Below, one piece after another: positions 17,586 through 27,354 of a stretch of 64,000 nt of DNA (position 1 is the first letter of the stretch; each line of letters begins with the position of its first letter). The DNA is from Aggregatimonas sangjinii. GTDB lineage: Bacteria; Bacteroidota; Bacteroidia; Flavobacteriales; Flavobacteriaceae. The notes under the pieces are model-generated. The model searched no databases. It worked only from the letters and a program-made list of their open reading frames with translations, and was not told the DNA's origin. The translations under genes were made by a program, and so were the position numbers. The stretch spans positions 1,995,001 through 2,059,000 of the forward strand of contig NZ_CP040710.1 of assembly GCF_005943945.1 (NCBI RefSeq), read 5' to 3'.

Positions 17586-19988
17586 TTATTCTTCCTTTTG
17601 TGAGGGAGCTAACGTAAGAACGGATTCCGACTGTTGTATCTCCTCCTTATTCATCATCATTTTTCGAAACTCCCCGTTTATAAACAGTTCTGCTTGGTCT
17701 TTGTAATGCGGACTAAAGATATTTCCAGACTGCCCCGTGGGCAGAATGCTCATACTGTTTTCGATATCCGAAAAATCGATGACCCTACGCGTCGACGGTC
17801 CAGAACTTACCTTATAAAATCCCTCTGCATTATAGCCGAATCCCAAGTTGTTGATGACCTCTCGCGAACCGTTTACAGGAAAAGGTCCCACATTGAAAAA
17901 ACGACGTAAAACGGCTACTTGCCCCATAGGGTGTTCGTGCTCCAAACTGTGTACTCTGTCCCAGGTCCATTCTTCCTCATCAGGTCCAAAATCGTTGATC
18001 AAAAAGGCCAAGGCCTCTTCAAAAGACTTTTGGATAATATCTTCGTGCGTTTCCTTGATTTCTTCGGTCAAAACATCATCCCACCAGACAGAAGCAGGTT
18101 TGTCGACAATTTTTGCGATGACCCGTTTACTCATATGAGTGGTCAAGAACTGCTCGAATTGTGCTTCGTCCAGCTCGTCTCCAAACGTATTCTTTAACAT
18201 ACGAAATATCCAACGATGGTAGATGGTAGCCGATATACTTTCCAAGGGGTAGTCCCCTTTCCATGCCCTCATACGATCAAGAATTTTCCGCTCTTTGTCC
18301 GAAAGTTTCCTGATATCCAAGGCCTTGGCTAAATCAACGAAAACAGATGGGTTTACCGAAGAGGTTACATCTGTGATCATTTCCCGTACCTCGGTGGCGT
18401 CCCAATCATTTTTTGGTTTTAACAATTCTACGATTCGTTTGGCCCTGTTTTCGGGCAGATAATAGCCTGGAAAAAATCTTCCGTTGACCGAGTCGGGCTG
18501 ATTGTTCGCCGAGTAGACATAATGCCAAGGCGGGTTAATGGCTTGGGGATTTTCGGAAAAATCCAAGTAGTTTTTGTCGGCGGGAAAGGCTTTCGTACTT
18601 GTTTGTACAAATTTGGTATGTACACTATCAGGCACCTCATACAATTTCGCTGTTGCCCACCAGGCAACATTGCCTTGGGCATCACCATACATAATGTTCA
18701 GGCCTGGGGCATGTATCTTGGGAAGTGCACGCTGTATCGCTTCCAAATCCGGGGCACTGGCCATCTCATAGAGCGCATTGATTACTTCGTTCTTGTTATT
18801 GGTATACGTCCACCACATCGATACGGGCCTTTCACCAGATATCTGGTCTGCAATTCCGTTCAATAGCGGGCCTCGTTTGGTTTTTTTTACAGTAAAATTA
18901 ACGTCGTCCGCATCCTTCACTTTGATGGTGTTGGTAACGATATCGTAAAAATCCCAACCTTCATCCGTTCTATACCTTGTTGAATCGGTAGGATGGGTTT
19001 CTTCATAATAGAAATCAACATCGTCATTTTCGAACATCGTCATTCCATAGGCCAACTTCCGATCGTGTGCCAATAAGGGAAAGGGCACTCCCGCCAGATG
19101 ATAACCATATTTTTCATAAGTGGGTGTGACCACATGTGCCTCGTACCAAACGGAAGGTGAAGAAAAACCGATATGCGGATCATTGGCAAAGATGACCTTG
19201 CCGTTTTTGGTCTTTTCCGGGCCAACGACCCAGCTATTGCTGCCTTCAAAAAGCGGAATACCCAGCGAATCGAGCGATTTTGATACTGATGTAATGGCGG
19301 AATTCCCCATAGAATCGGTTGTTTTTGGATGATGACTTTTAATCAAAGTGGAATTTGGATCGCTATCGATTTCCAAGTCGATCAAATAGTCCTGTCCCAG
19401 CTGCTCTTTGATGGTGCTCAGCAAAGGGTCGGTTTTGTGCGCTTGGGCAAAACTAAAAGACATGTAGCCCAGAATATTATGAATATCTTTTAAAGTGAAG
19501 GGCGCCTTTTCGATTCCGGTCAAGTAAAATTCCAGAGGAGTTGGTCCGTTTTCCAAAAAGTGATTGATACCATCAAGGTAGGCTTGGGAAAGTTGAACGG
19601 ATTTCGAACTCCTATTCAATTTCGAAACGGTCTTTTGAGAGGCCTCGTCTATTCCCAGGGCGAGAAAGAATTTGTCCGTTCCCAACAACTTTTCCCCGAA
19701 AACCTCTGAGAGCCCTCCTCGACCGATTCTTCGAAGTAATTCCATCTGCCATAGGCGGTCTTGCGCATGCACGTATCCTAAACTGCGAAAGGCATCGTTC
19801 TCATTATCGGCGTAAATATGCGGAATTCCGTACGAATCATAATACACTTGCACGGTGGTAGTAAGTCCTTTGATCTGCTGTTCTCCTTTGTATTCCGGTT
19901 TTAAGCTCCAATACACCCCAAACCCAACAATAACCAACAACAAAGAGAGTATCAGAAGTAGGTGAACAAATTTTTTAACGAATTTCAA
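17586..19988 (-). CDS. Penicillin acylase family N-terminal-nucleophile hydrolase
   Basis: An 800-residue protein is obtained with a TTG start at 19988, just after AAAGGA. The longer frame to 20135 would run into the dsbD gene, whose stop is at 20050. After a membrane anchor or signal (KKFVHLLLILSLLLVIVGFGVYW) it shows the alpha-chain motif YVHAQDRLWQMELLRRIGRG and the autoprocessing site GSNSW (about residue 252), where the Ser becomes the N-terminal nucleophile. The late RRVIDFSDIENSMSILPTGQSG segment is also typical. Such enzymes hydrolyse amides such as beta-lactam side chains or acyl-homoserine lactones; the substrate here is unknown. It follows dsbD by 61 bases, probably as the third gene of a tilS-dsbD operon. 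Confidence 0.9.
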   Translation of the reverse strand: MKFVKKFVHLLLILSLLLVIVGFGVYWSLKPEYKGEQQIKGLTTTVQVYYDSYGIPHIYADNENDAFRSLGYVHAQDRLWQMELLRRIGRGGLSEVFGEKLLGTDKFFLALGIDEASQKTVSKLNRSSKSVQLSQAYLDGINHFLENGPTPLEFYLTGIEKAPFTLKDIHNILGYMSFSFAQAHKTDPLLSTIKEQLGQDYLIDLEIDSDPNSTLIKSHHPKTTDSMGNSAITSVSKSLDSLGIPLFEGSNSWVVGPEKTKNGKVIFANDPHIGFSSPSVWYEAHVVTPTYEKYGYHLAGVPFPLLAHDRKLAYGMTMFENDDVDFYYEETHPTDSTRYRTDEGWDFYDIVTNTIKVKDADDVNFTVKKTKRGPLLNGIADQISGERPVSMWWTYTNNKNEVINALYEMASAPDLEAIQRALPKIHAPGLNIMYGDAQGNVAWWATAKLYEVPDSVHTKFVQTSTKAFPADKNYLDFSENPQAINPPWHYVYSANNQPDSVNGRFFPGYYLPENRAKRIVELLKPKNDWDATEVREMITDVTSSVNPSVFVDLAKALDIRKLSDKERKILDRMRAWKGDYPLESISATIYHRWIFRMLKNTFGDELDEAQFEQFLTTHMSKRVIAKIVDKPASVWWDDVLTEEIKETHEDIIQKSFEEALAFLINDFGPDEEEWTWDRVHSLEHEHPMGQVAVLRRFFNVGPFPVNGSREVINNLGFGYNAEGFYKVSSGPSTRRVIDFSDIENSMSILPTGQSGNIFSPHYKDQAELFINGEFRKMMMNKEEIQQSESVLTLAPSQKEE

Positions 19989-20049
19989 TCCTTTGTATTT
20001 ACAAGGAAAGATAGGGCTATTTGTGAGAAAAAAAAACCGCTTCTGACAG

Positions 20050-22029
20050 CTATTTTTTGGATAAGAGGTGATATTCGGAGAGGCCCTTGGCAAGCCAGGC
20101 CGCATAAGTTTCACTATCCGTACTTTGAATGGCATGATGCAACACCTTCATATCGGGAGATAGCAATACATAGTATGGTTGCGAGGCGGCATTGAAATTC
20201 AGGGTCTGAAAGGTGCCCCACTTTTGACCTACGGTTTCAATCGTTTTTATACGGCCAGACTCATATTGAAAATCGAATTGGTCCTCCGTTGGCAGTTCTT
20301 TTCGATCATCAACGTACAATGATATAAGAACGTAATCTTCTTTCAATAGTCGAAATACTTCCGGTACGCTCCAGACGTGTTCCTCCATTTTACGGCAGTT
20401 TACGCAGGCCCAACCCGTAAAATCCAATAAGATGGGCTTATTCGTTTTTTTGGCATACGCCAGCCCCTCATCGAAATCCTTAAAACAAGCAATACCTAAG
20501 GGACAATCGCTTTCCTGTTCGTAAATACTATAAAATTGAGGTGGTGGAAAACCGCTAAGCAATTTCAGGTCGGAGATATTGGCCACGCCCAAAATCAGAT
20601 AAATAGAAAAAGCCGCACTTGCAAATCCCGTGATTTTCCTTCCTGTGGAAATTTTCTGTTTTGGCCCGTCGTGCGGAAATCGGAAAACCCCAAAAAGATA
20701 TAAGGCCAAGAGTACAAAGAGTAGAATCCAGATACCCAAGAAGATTTCACGCTTCAGGAGACCCCAATGCCCTACTAAATCCGAGTTGGATAGAAATTTC
20801 AAGGCCAATGCCAATTCCAAAAAACCCAATACGACCTTGACGGTCGTCATCCACCCACCCGACTTTGGCAGGGAATTCAACCAGGCAGGAAACAAGGCGA
20901 ACAACGCGAAGGGCAATGCCAGGGCGATGCCGAAACCGGTCATGCCGGCAGTAAGGTTATAGGCAACATCACCCTCCTCCAAAATCGTGCTCCCCAGAAG
21001 TCCACCTAAAATGGGACCTGTACAGGAGAAGGAAACAATGGCCAGGGTCACGGCCATAAAAAAAATACCGATGACGCCACCGACTTTAGACGAGGCAGAA
21101 TCCATCGTATTCGCCCAAGAACTGGGCAACGTCAACTCGTAATACCCGAAAAAGGAAAATGCAAAGAACACAAAAACGACGAAAAACGCGATATTCAGCC
21201 ATATATTGGTGGCAATCGTATTCAAAATTTGCGAATCGACGGAATCGAACAGATGAAAGGGCAGACTGAGTAGCGCATAAATCAGCACGATAAAAAGACC
21301 GTAGAGCATGGCGTTGGCCACCCCCTTTGAACGGCTTCCGGATTGTTTCGTAAAGAAAGACACGGTAAGCGGAATCATCGGAAATACGCATGGCGTCAGG
21401 AGGGCGATGAGACCGCCTAAGAATCCCAAACCTACTATGCCCCATATTCCGGTATTGCTACCGGTAACTAGCGTACCACCTTCGGTAAGGCGTTCTTTGT
21501 TCTTCAAATCGAGTTTCATCGCCCGCCCTATGGCCAGACTGCGCTCATCCATGGTTTTTTCAGAAACCGTCGCCGGGCCATCGTCAAAAACGAAAGTAAA
21601 ATCGTGTTCTTGCTGAATACAGACTTCCTTACAGACTTGATAGAAAAGGTTGATATCTATTTGACGTACAGCTGGGTTTAAGAGTTTTATTTTTTGCTTA
21701 AATACGGCATCTTTAATAAAGAACACCTCTTCTATCTCAAAAACTTCTTCAAACTTTTTGACGGTTTCACTTTCCGTGGTCGTCCCGATGAGCTCATAAT
21801 CCGTTCCTACCTTCTTGTACGTGAATTCACTGGGCAATGAGCCACCCTCGGGTGTAAATTGTGAAAAGATATGCCAGTCATCGGCAATCTTTGCGGTCAT
21901 TATTAATTCGTACTCCGTGTCAGAAATTTTGTTCTTTTCTTGAGACCAGATGACCGGGGTCTCATCATCTTGTGAAAACACAAATAAACTACTAACTAAC
22001 AGAAAACTAAGTAGAACTACTTGTTTCAT
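20050..22029 (-). CDS. dsbD: Thiol:disulfide interchange protein DsbD
   Basis: This 659-residue protein carries reducing power across the inner membrane. It has a signal peptide (residues 1-19), a periplasmic N-terminal DsbD domain with the Cys pair in VCKEVCIQQEH, a central eight-helix membrane domain with its two functional cysteines (LLTPCVFPMIPLTV and SFSCTGPILGGLL), and a C-terminal thioredoxin domain with WACVNCRKME. All three Cys pairs are present. Its start overlaps the tilS stop by 4 bases (ATGA type), so the two genes are translationally coupled. Confidence 0.93.
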   Translation of the reverse strand: MKQVVLLSFLLVSSLFVFSQDDETPVIWSQEKNKISDTEYELIMTAKIADDWHIFSQFTPEGGSLPSEFTYKKVGTDYELIGTTTESETVKKFEEVFEIEEVFFIKDAVFKQKIKLLNPAVRQIDINLFYQVCKEVCIQQEHDFTFVFDDGPATVSEKTMDERSLAIGRAMKLDLKNKERLTEGGTLVTGSNTGIWGIVGLGFLGGLIALLTPCVFPMIPLTVSFFTKQSGSRSKGVANAMLYGLFIVLIYALLSLPFHLFDSVDSQILNTIATNIWLNIAFFVVFVFFAFSFFGYYELTLPSSWANTMDSASSKVGGVIGIFFMAVTLAIVSFSCTGPILGGLLGSTILEEGDVAYNLTAGMTGFGIALALPFALFALFPAWLNSLPKSGGWMTTVKVVLGFLELALALKFLSNSDLVGHWGLLKREIFLGIWILLFVLLALYLFGVFRFPHDGPKQKISTGRKITGFASAAFSIYLILGVANISDLKLLSGFPPPQFYSIYEQESDCPLGIACFKDFDEGLAYAKKTNKPILLDFTGWACVNCRKMEEHVWSVPEVFRLLKEDYVLISLYVDDRKELPTEDQFDFQYESGRIKTIETVGQKWGTFQTLNFNAASQPYYVLLSPDMKVLHHAIQSTDSETYAAWLAKGLSEYHLLSKK

Positions 22030-23333
22030 TTGTTGAATATTATTTTTACGATTTGCTTGGTATGCGCATTTACTTTAAACCGGTCGTCGCCACGCCGGCC
22101 GATGACCCAAACCAAGTCATTTCCGGAAAACAAAAGCCATTGGTCATCTTTGGCAATGATATCTACCTTTTCATCTTTAAAATACTTCGACAACTTTTTC
22201 TTGCCTTGCATTCCCAGGGGATAAAAATAGTCGCCCTTTTGCCATTTCCTAACGGTCAGCGGATACTTTAACGTTTCTTTGTCTACGTATAGTACATTGC
22301 CCGAAGTCTCATCGATTTCAGAAACATCGTCGAAAAGCAAGGTTATTGGTCGATCTATTCGCTTTTGCGGGACATTGATGGCATAGATATTTCTTGCTGA
22401 TTCCTTTATTTCCGCGAGCAACAGTGTATCCCTATCCTTCACCAACCGATGTGTTTTGGAGCGTACTTCCTTTCCGCTTGAGGCCGTCAGCAAAGCATTA
22501 ATATCGTCCCAGGCGGTAAAACCGAATTCCTTGAACAGTTCGTAGAGTACGGTTTTCAATGGATGCAATTCCAGTAAATCAGCAATGGAAATCGTTACCA
22601 CACCATTATTATTGACAAAAAGACTGGTCTTTAATTTTTCAATGGTTGCATTAAGGAAAGCCGCAGTACCGGAAAGATGTTCCTGTGTCTTTTTGAAGTT
22701 TTCCAAAAAGGTCGGGTTTAGTTTCTTTAATTCGGGTACGATTTGATGTCGAATTCGGTTTCGTAAATATTTCGTTTCGGCGTTACTGGCATCCTCCCTC
22801 CACTCGATTCGTTCTGTTCTGGCATAAGCCTCGATTTGTTCTCGTGAAAACGACAATAATGGCCGGTAAATATTTCCGTTTTTTGGCGGAATACCGGTCA
22901 GGCCCTCGATTCCCGTTCCTCTGGAAAGGTTGATTAAAAAAGTTTCCAAATTATCGTCGGCATGATGGGCGGTCACCAGAGCACCAAGTGTATTTTCATC
23001 CATTATCTGGGTAAACCAAGTGTAGCGCAACTCCCGTGCAGCCATTTGAACTGAAACTTTATTTTTGTTCACATAACCTACGGTATCAAAATGGGTTATG
23101 TAAAAATCTACCTTATATTTACTTGCGGTTTTGCGTACCAAGTCCTCATCGGCGTCGCTTTCAGTTCCCCTAAGTCGAAAATTACAGTGCGCCATAGCGA
23201 ACTTCAAGTTTGCCCGTGCGCAGAGGGCAGCAAGGACCATACTGTCGACACCACCGCTACAGGCAAGTAAAAATCGTTCTTCGTCCAGTATCGAGAAGTG
23301 TTCGGAAATCTGTTTTTGAAAAGCTTTTAGCAC
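22026..23333 (-). CDS. tilS: tRNA(Ile)-lysidine synthetase
   Basis: This enzyme modifies C34 of tRNA-Ile(CAU) to lysidine so that it reads AUA; it is normally essential. The 435-residue protein shows the PP-loop SGGVDS at residues 26-31, then HCNFRLRGTESDADE and VTAHHADDNLETFLINLSRG, and C-terminal TilS domains ending near QWLLFSGNDLVWVIGRRGDDRF. The length matches long TilS forms. It overlaps dsbD by 4 bases and appears to be the first gene of the operon. Confidence 0.95.
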   Translation of the reverse strand: MLKAFQKQISEHFSILDEERFLLACSGGVDSMVLAALCARANLKFAMAHCNFRLRGTESDADEDLVRKTASKYKVDFYITHFDTVGYVNKNKVSVQMAARELRYTWFTQIMDENTLGALVTAHHADDNLETFLINLSRGTGIEGLTGIPPKNGNIYRPLLSFSREQIEAYARTERIEWREDASNAETKYLRNRIRHQIVPELKKLNPTFLENFKKTQEHLSGTAAFLNATIEKLKTSLFVNNNGVVTISIADLLELHPLKTVLYELFKEFGFTAWDDINALLTASSGKEVRSKTHRLVKDRDTLLLAEIKESARNIYAINVPQKRIDRPITLLFDDVSEIDETSGNVLYVDKETLKYPLTVRKWQKGDYFYPLGMQGKKKLSKYFKDEKVDIIAKDDQWLLFSGNDLVWVIGRRGDDRFKVNAHTKQIVKIIFNK

Positions 23334-23379
23334 AATTCAAAAATACGCAAGAAAAAGAAGTATAAATTGCGTACAGCTT

Positions 23380-24204
23380 TTAAATGCGTTCCTTCAACCA
23401 TTTATGGATATCCTCTAACATGGCCTCCTTACACAAATCGTGATGCAACTCGTGGTACCCGCCTTCATATAATTTCAAGGTAGTATTGCTGGCTTTCTGA
23501 TGAAATTCAATGGTTGCCGTATGATCTATAATTTGGTCGCGGGTACCATGCAATAGTAGTGCCTCGCAATTTAGGGTATGGGCATTGGCCAAGGCCCACT
23601 CCCCTGCATCCATTACCGGAAAGGAATACATTGGGCTTACCGCATCGTAAATCATCGAATCGTTTTGGTATTTGGTAACCTCTTCGGGATTTCGCGAGAT
23701 TCCGTTGGCGTCTAGACCGGAAGGCAAGGTGACAGAAGGTAGGACCTTTAACAGCATTTTACCTAAGAACATCTTCCATTTAGGCGGTTTAAATGCCAAA
23801 CGCAAATACGGGCTGGTGGCAATAATGCCAGCAAAATCTTCTTTACGTCTTAAGGCATAGTTTAAAACAAGGTTACCTCCCATACTGTGCCCATATAAAA
23901 AAAGCGGTTTTTTGGGATGTAGTTCCTTAGCCTTGTCGATTACGGTCGCCAATATATCCAATAAGGCCTCATAACTGGGGCAGTGCCCTCTTTTCCCTCC
24001 TGATTTTCCATGTCCTATATTATCATAGGTCACAACGCCTAGACCTAGATCGGTCAATATGGGGATGACCGCTGCCTTATACCGACCTGAATGCTCTCCG
24101 AACCCATGGACCAAAACCACCACACCCGTTACCACCTTTGGTTCAACATGGCATCCGAAAATTTCGGACCCATACAAATGAAAGCTGAATTTCGATTCTT
24201 GCAT
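23380..24204 (-). CDS. Alpha/beta hydrolase, monoacylglycerol lipase type
   Basis: This 274-residue serine hydrolase has an oxyanion segment VLVHGFGEHSGRY, the nucleophile elbow GHSMGG, the acid in LLLHGTRDQIID and the catalytic His in YEGGYHELHHD, the pattern of the Hydrolase_4/monoglyceride lipase family. No signal peptide, so it is probably cytosolic and acts on lysophospholipids or monoglycerides. It lies 46 bases before tilS and 25 bases after pabB on the same strand, so it may belong to one long minus-strand transcript. Confidence 0.88.
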   Translation of the reverse strand: MQESKFSFHLYGSEIFGCHVEPKVVTGVVVLVHGFGEHSGRYKAAVIPILTDLGLGVVTYDNIGHGKSGGKRGHCPSYEALLDILATVIDKAKELHPKKPLFLYGHSMGGNLVLNYALRRKEDFAGIIATSPYLRLAFKPPKWKMFLGKMLLKVLPSVTLPSGLDANGISRNPEEVTKYQNDSMIYDAVSPMYSFPVMDAGEWALANAHTLNCEALLLHGTRDQIIDHTATIEFHQKASNTTLKLYEGGYHELHHDLCKEAMLEDIHKWLKERI

Positions 24205-24229
24205 ATCCCTAAAATTACATGGATTTCAA

Positions 24230-25597
24230 TTATAGACCCTCCAACACCTCCCGCATCGCTTTTGCCTTCAACAGGCATTCTTCGTATTCCTGTTCCGGAA
24301 TTGCCTTGGCAGTAAGCGCACTACCCACCGAAAAAGAAACATATCTCTTTTTAGCATTGTACAGTATGCTCCGGATGACTACATTGAAATCGAAATTCCC
24401 CTCCGGGGTAAAATAGCCCACCGCTCCGCTGTAGAGTCCGCGTTTAAACGACTCCAATTCCTCGATGATCTTCATCGCGGAAACTTTTGGTGCTCCCGTC
24501 ATACTGCCCATCGGAAAACTATCCCGTATCAAATCAACGGGGTCGCTATCCGGGGGCACTGTCGCACTAATCGTCGATACCATTTGGTGGACTTGCCGAT
24601 ACGATTTTATTACGCAGAGCCCTTCTACCCTCACACTACCTTTTGTTGCGTTTTTAGAAAGGTCGTTGCGAACCAGATCAACAATCATAACATTCTCGGC
24701 GCGTTCTTTGGCATCATGGCGTAATCTACTAATCAACGAGGCGTCTTTTTGCGGATTCGTATCCCGTTTAGCGGTTCCTTTGATGGGCTGCGAAATCAGC
24801 TGACTCCCCGATTTTTTTAAATACCGTTCCGGGGATGCGCACAACAGATGATTATGGTCCTGCCTAAAAAAAACGGCAAAAGGAGGTTGTGATATGGTAT
24901 TGAGATGTTCGTAGATACGAAGTGGGTCGATTTCGGTGTCTTTTGCATAGAATTCTTGACAAAAATTCGCCTCATAAATATCGCCACGGTGAATATGGGT
25001 GAGCATACGCCTTGCTCGCTGAAAATATTCGTCTTTAAAGATTCGCATTTTTATGTGGATGGCCTTTGCCGATTTCACTGCTTTGGCATCCACCTTCCTT
25101 TTTTCGAAAATGTCGTTGTAATCCGAGGAAATCTCATGAGCGTAGACATCCAAATACATAAAGTGAACATGGCCCTTATGCACTTTTATTATTTTTTTCG
25201 GTTGGAAAAAGAACAGGTTCGGAAACAACAATCCATCAAAATTGGTCGAAGAAAGCTCCTCCACATCGTTTTTAAGGTCGTACGAAAGGAAGCCAAAAAG
25301 CCAGTCACCGATTTCTTTCCGGTAGGCCTTCAATTTGTCAAAAGCCCCGGTCGTTCGCGGTACAACAATACTATCATGAGCAGCAACCGCCAATATCGCT
25401 TCGAATTCTCCATAGGAATCGGCATGTCCGTTACTATCAAGCCAAGCGATTTCCCTGAACTGATGCGACCATTCCAGAAGGGACTTCTTACAGGCGGAAA
25501 TGGGTGGCAATGGAAATGAAACGGTGGTTCGCAAGAAACAAGGGTTTTTGATAGGGATTTCATACAGCACATCAAGAACAGTGCTGCTCTTAGCCAA
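24230..25597 (-). CDS. pabB: Aminodeoxychorismate synthase component I
   Basis: PabB converts chorismate to aminodeoxychorismate for folate synthesis, using ammonia from PabA. The 455-residue sequence ends with the chorismate-binding domain and has PIKGT near residue 272; this Lys is the PabB-specific nucleophile where anthranilate synthase has Ala. Other family motifs are ERAENVMIVDLVRNDL, GSMTGAPKVSAMKIIEELE and YSGAVGYFTPEGNFDFNVVIRS. The N-terminal start is uncertain: the family usually begins near RTTVSFPLP, about 22 residues in. No pabA is adjacent. Confidence 0.9.
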   Translation of the reverse strand: MAKSSTVLDVLYEIPIKNPCFLRTTVSFPLPPISACKKSLLEWSHQFREIAWLDSNGHADSYGEFEAILAVAAHDSIVVPRTTGAFDKLKAYRKEIGDWLFGFLSYDLKNDVEELSSTNFDGLLFPNLFFFQPKKIIKVHKGHVHFMYLDVYAHEISSDYNDIFEKRKVDAKAVKSAKAIHIKMRIFKDEYFQRARRMLTHIHRGDIYEANFCQEFYAKDTEIDPLRIYEHLNTISQPPFAVFFRQDHNHLLCASPERYLKKSGSQLISQPIKGTAKRDTNPQKDASLISRLRHDAKERAENVMIVDLVRNDLSKNATKGSVRVEGLCVIKSYRQVHQMVSTISATVPPDSDPVDLIRDSFPMGSMTGAPKVSAMKIIEELESFKRGLYSGAVGYFTPEGNFDFNVVIRSILYNAKKRYVSFSVGSALTAKAIPEQEYEECLLKAKAMREVLEGL

Positions 25598-25766
25598 TAA
25601 TAGTCGTAAGGCAACGTTTTATACCTTCTGTCGTCGAAATTAGCGCAAATGATACTGAAATGCGAGTATTTTAGCTAATTTCGCGCAACGAATGATCCGA
25701 ATACGCTGTTGTACAAGTATATAGATTGCACAACGGCCAAAAATAATTGAACCGATTTATCGGTAT

Positions 25767-26966
25767 TTGATTAAAAACCCAATGAAAAAAAAGTCTGCAA
25801 GACTCTATTTTATCGATGCTATGAGGGCATGGGCGATTCTCATGATGCTGCAAGGGCATTTTATTGATGGATTACTGGACACTGCATTTCGCGACCCGGA
25901 TAGTATTGCCTTTATGGTTTGGCAGTATTTCAGGGGAATTACCGCTCCCGTTTTCTTTACCGTTTCCGGATTTATTTTTACGTATCTATTGATTCGCGGT
26001 GAGCAAAAGGGAGTGGAAAACCCAAGGGTGAAAAAGGGAATACGGCGTGGGCTGCAGCTTATCCTGTTCGGTTACCTCTTACGAATGAACCTCTGGGGGC
26101 TGTTAATGGGCAAGGTGTACGATTCGTTCTACCTAGTTGATGTACTGCATTGTATTGGCTTTTCTATCTTAGGCATTATCGGCGTCTATCTACTGACATA
26201 TAAGAGCAACAGGGTTGTTTTTCCAACCGTCTTATTGATGGTCGGTCTATTGCTATTCACTTGTGAACCTTGGTACGCTAGAGCTACTTTTGACGCACTT
26301 CCGAGATTTCTGGAAAATTACATTAGTAAAGTAAACGGATCGATTTTTACGATAATCCCTTGGACCGGATACGCTACCTTCGGGGCCTTTCTTTCGATAT
26401 TATTCAAACGGTTCAGCACTTATAAATACCTGTATACGGTCGCCATCGGAACAGCGATAAGCCTTGGCGGAATGTTGATTCTATACTCTTCCGATGCATT
26501 TTTATATATTGCAGAAGTAACTGGAATACAAATTTTTAGAGCAATTCACTTTAACAACTACCTCTTCATTCGTCTAGGTGATGTGTTGCTTGTTTTTGCA
26601 ATATTCATGTTGGTCAGAGGTCTATTGAAGAACGCTACCGTGCTGAAAATCGGACAAAGTACACTATCCATCTACATCATCCATTTTATCATTCTTTATG
26701 GCAGTTTTACGGGGTTGGGGCTATACGGATTTTTACATCATTCCCTCTCCCCTACAATCGCTATTTCGGGAGCTTTGGCCTTTATGATCGTGTGTACCTA
26801 TGCCGCGCTGCAGTATGAACAGCATAAGGTGTTGATTCAGTCGAACGTGAATCTGGCGTTGCACTATACATGGTCAAAAACGGAAAGCTTTTTAGGGTTT
26901 GGAGTTGGTATGGTCAAAAACGCCGTTTCGAAGCTACTTCGATCATTGGGATTGCTTAAGAACTAG
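25767..26966 (+). CDS. Polytopic membrane protein, DUF1624/heparan-alpha-glucosaminide N-acetyltransferase type
   Basis: This 399-residue protein with about ten membrane helices opens with RLYFIDAMRAWAILMMLQGHFIDG, the arginine/histidine pattern of the acyltransferase-like DUF1624/HGSNAT group. It then has AIRRGLQLILFGYLLRMNLWG-like and QSTLSIYIIHFIILYGS helices typical of membrane acyltransferases (OpgC/OafA-like). These enzymes move acyl groups across or at the membrane onto sugars; the acceptor here is unknown. It is followed 32 bases later by the CDGSH gene on the same strand. Confidence 0.75.
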   Translation: MIKNPMKKKSARLYFIDAMRAWAILMMLQGHFIDGLLDTAFRDPDSIAFMVWQYFRGITAPVFFTVSGFIFTYLLIRGEQKGVENPRVKKGIRRGLQLILFGYLLRMNLWGLLMGKVYDSFYLVDVLHCIGFSILGIIGVYLLTYKSNRVVFPTVLLMVGLLLFTCEPWYARATFDALPRFLENYISKVNGSIFTIIPWTGYATFGAFLSILFKRFSTYKYLYTVAIGTAISLGGMLILYSSDAFLYIAEVTGIQIFRAIHFNNYLFIRLGDVLLVFAIFMLVRGLLKNATVLKIGQSTLSIYIIHFIILYGSFTGLGLYGFLHHSLSPTIAISGALAFMIVCTYAALQYEQHKVLIQSNVNLALHYTWSKTESFLGFGVGMVKNAVSKLLRSLGLLKN

Positions 26967-26998
26967 TGTTTCGTTATCTTGTCGAACAAAAATAAATT

Positions 26999-27229
26999 AT
27001 GAGCGAAAAGCCGTACTCCCCAATTCCAGTTACTTTAGAAAAAGACAAACGGTATTCCTGGTGCACCTGCAGCCATAGCGAGAACCAACCGTTTTGTGAC
27101 GGTTCACACCGAGCGGCCAAGGCAACACCACCCTTGACATTCGAGGTTGCGGAAGAAAAAGAGGCCTATCTGTGTACCTGTAAAAGAACATCGAACCCGC
27201 CCTACTGCGACGGTTCACATAAAGTTTAG
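26999..27229 (+). CDS. Double CDGSH iron-sulfur protein
   Basis: This 76-residue protein has two complete CDGSH iron-sulfur motifs: CTCSHSENQPFCDGSH and CTCKRTSNPPYCDGSH. Each binds a [2Fe-2S] cluster through three Cys and one His. Proteins with two adjacent motifs are the usual small bacterial form. It is cytosolic with no signal. The precise role is unknown; redox or cluster transfer is inferred from the family. A strong terminator follows. Confidence 0.93.
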   Translation: MSEKPYSPIPVTLEKDKRYSWCTCSHSENQPFCDGSHRAAKATPPLTFEVAEEKEAYLCTCKRTSNPPYCDGSHKV

Positions 27230-27233
27230 GTAT

Positions 27234-27264
27234 TAAAAAAACGCCCTTTTAGAGGCGTTTTTTT
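27234..27264 (+). terminator. Intrinsic terminator
   Basis: The stem AAAAAAACGCC / GGCGTTTTTTT has a short loop (CTTTTAGA) and a T run just after the CDGSH gene. Confidence 0.85.
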
Positions 27265-27354
27265 GTTTTCATGTGCTATCTTCTGGTTTTAAAGAATCCC
27301 CGTTTAACTATTCTGCCGTGTTCATCTTACGGTCATTTTAGGTTCTTTCCAATA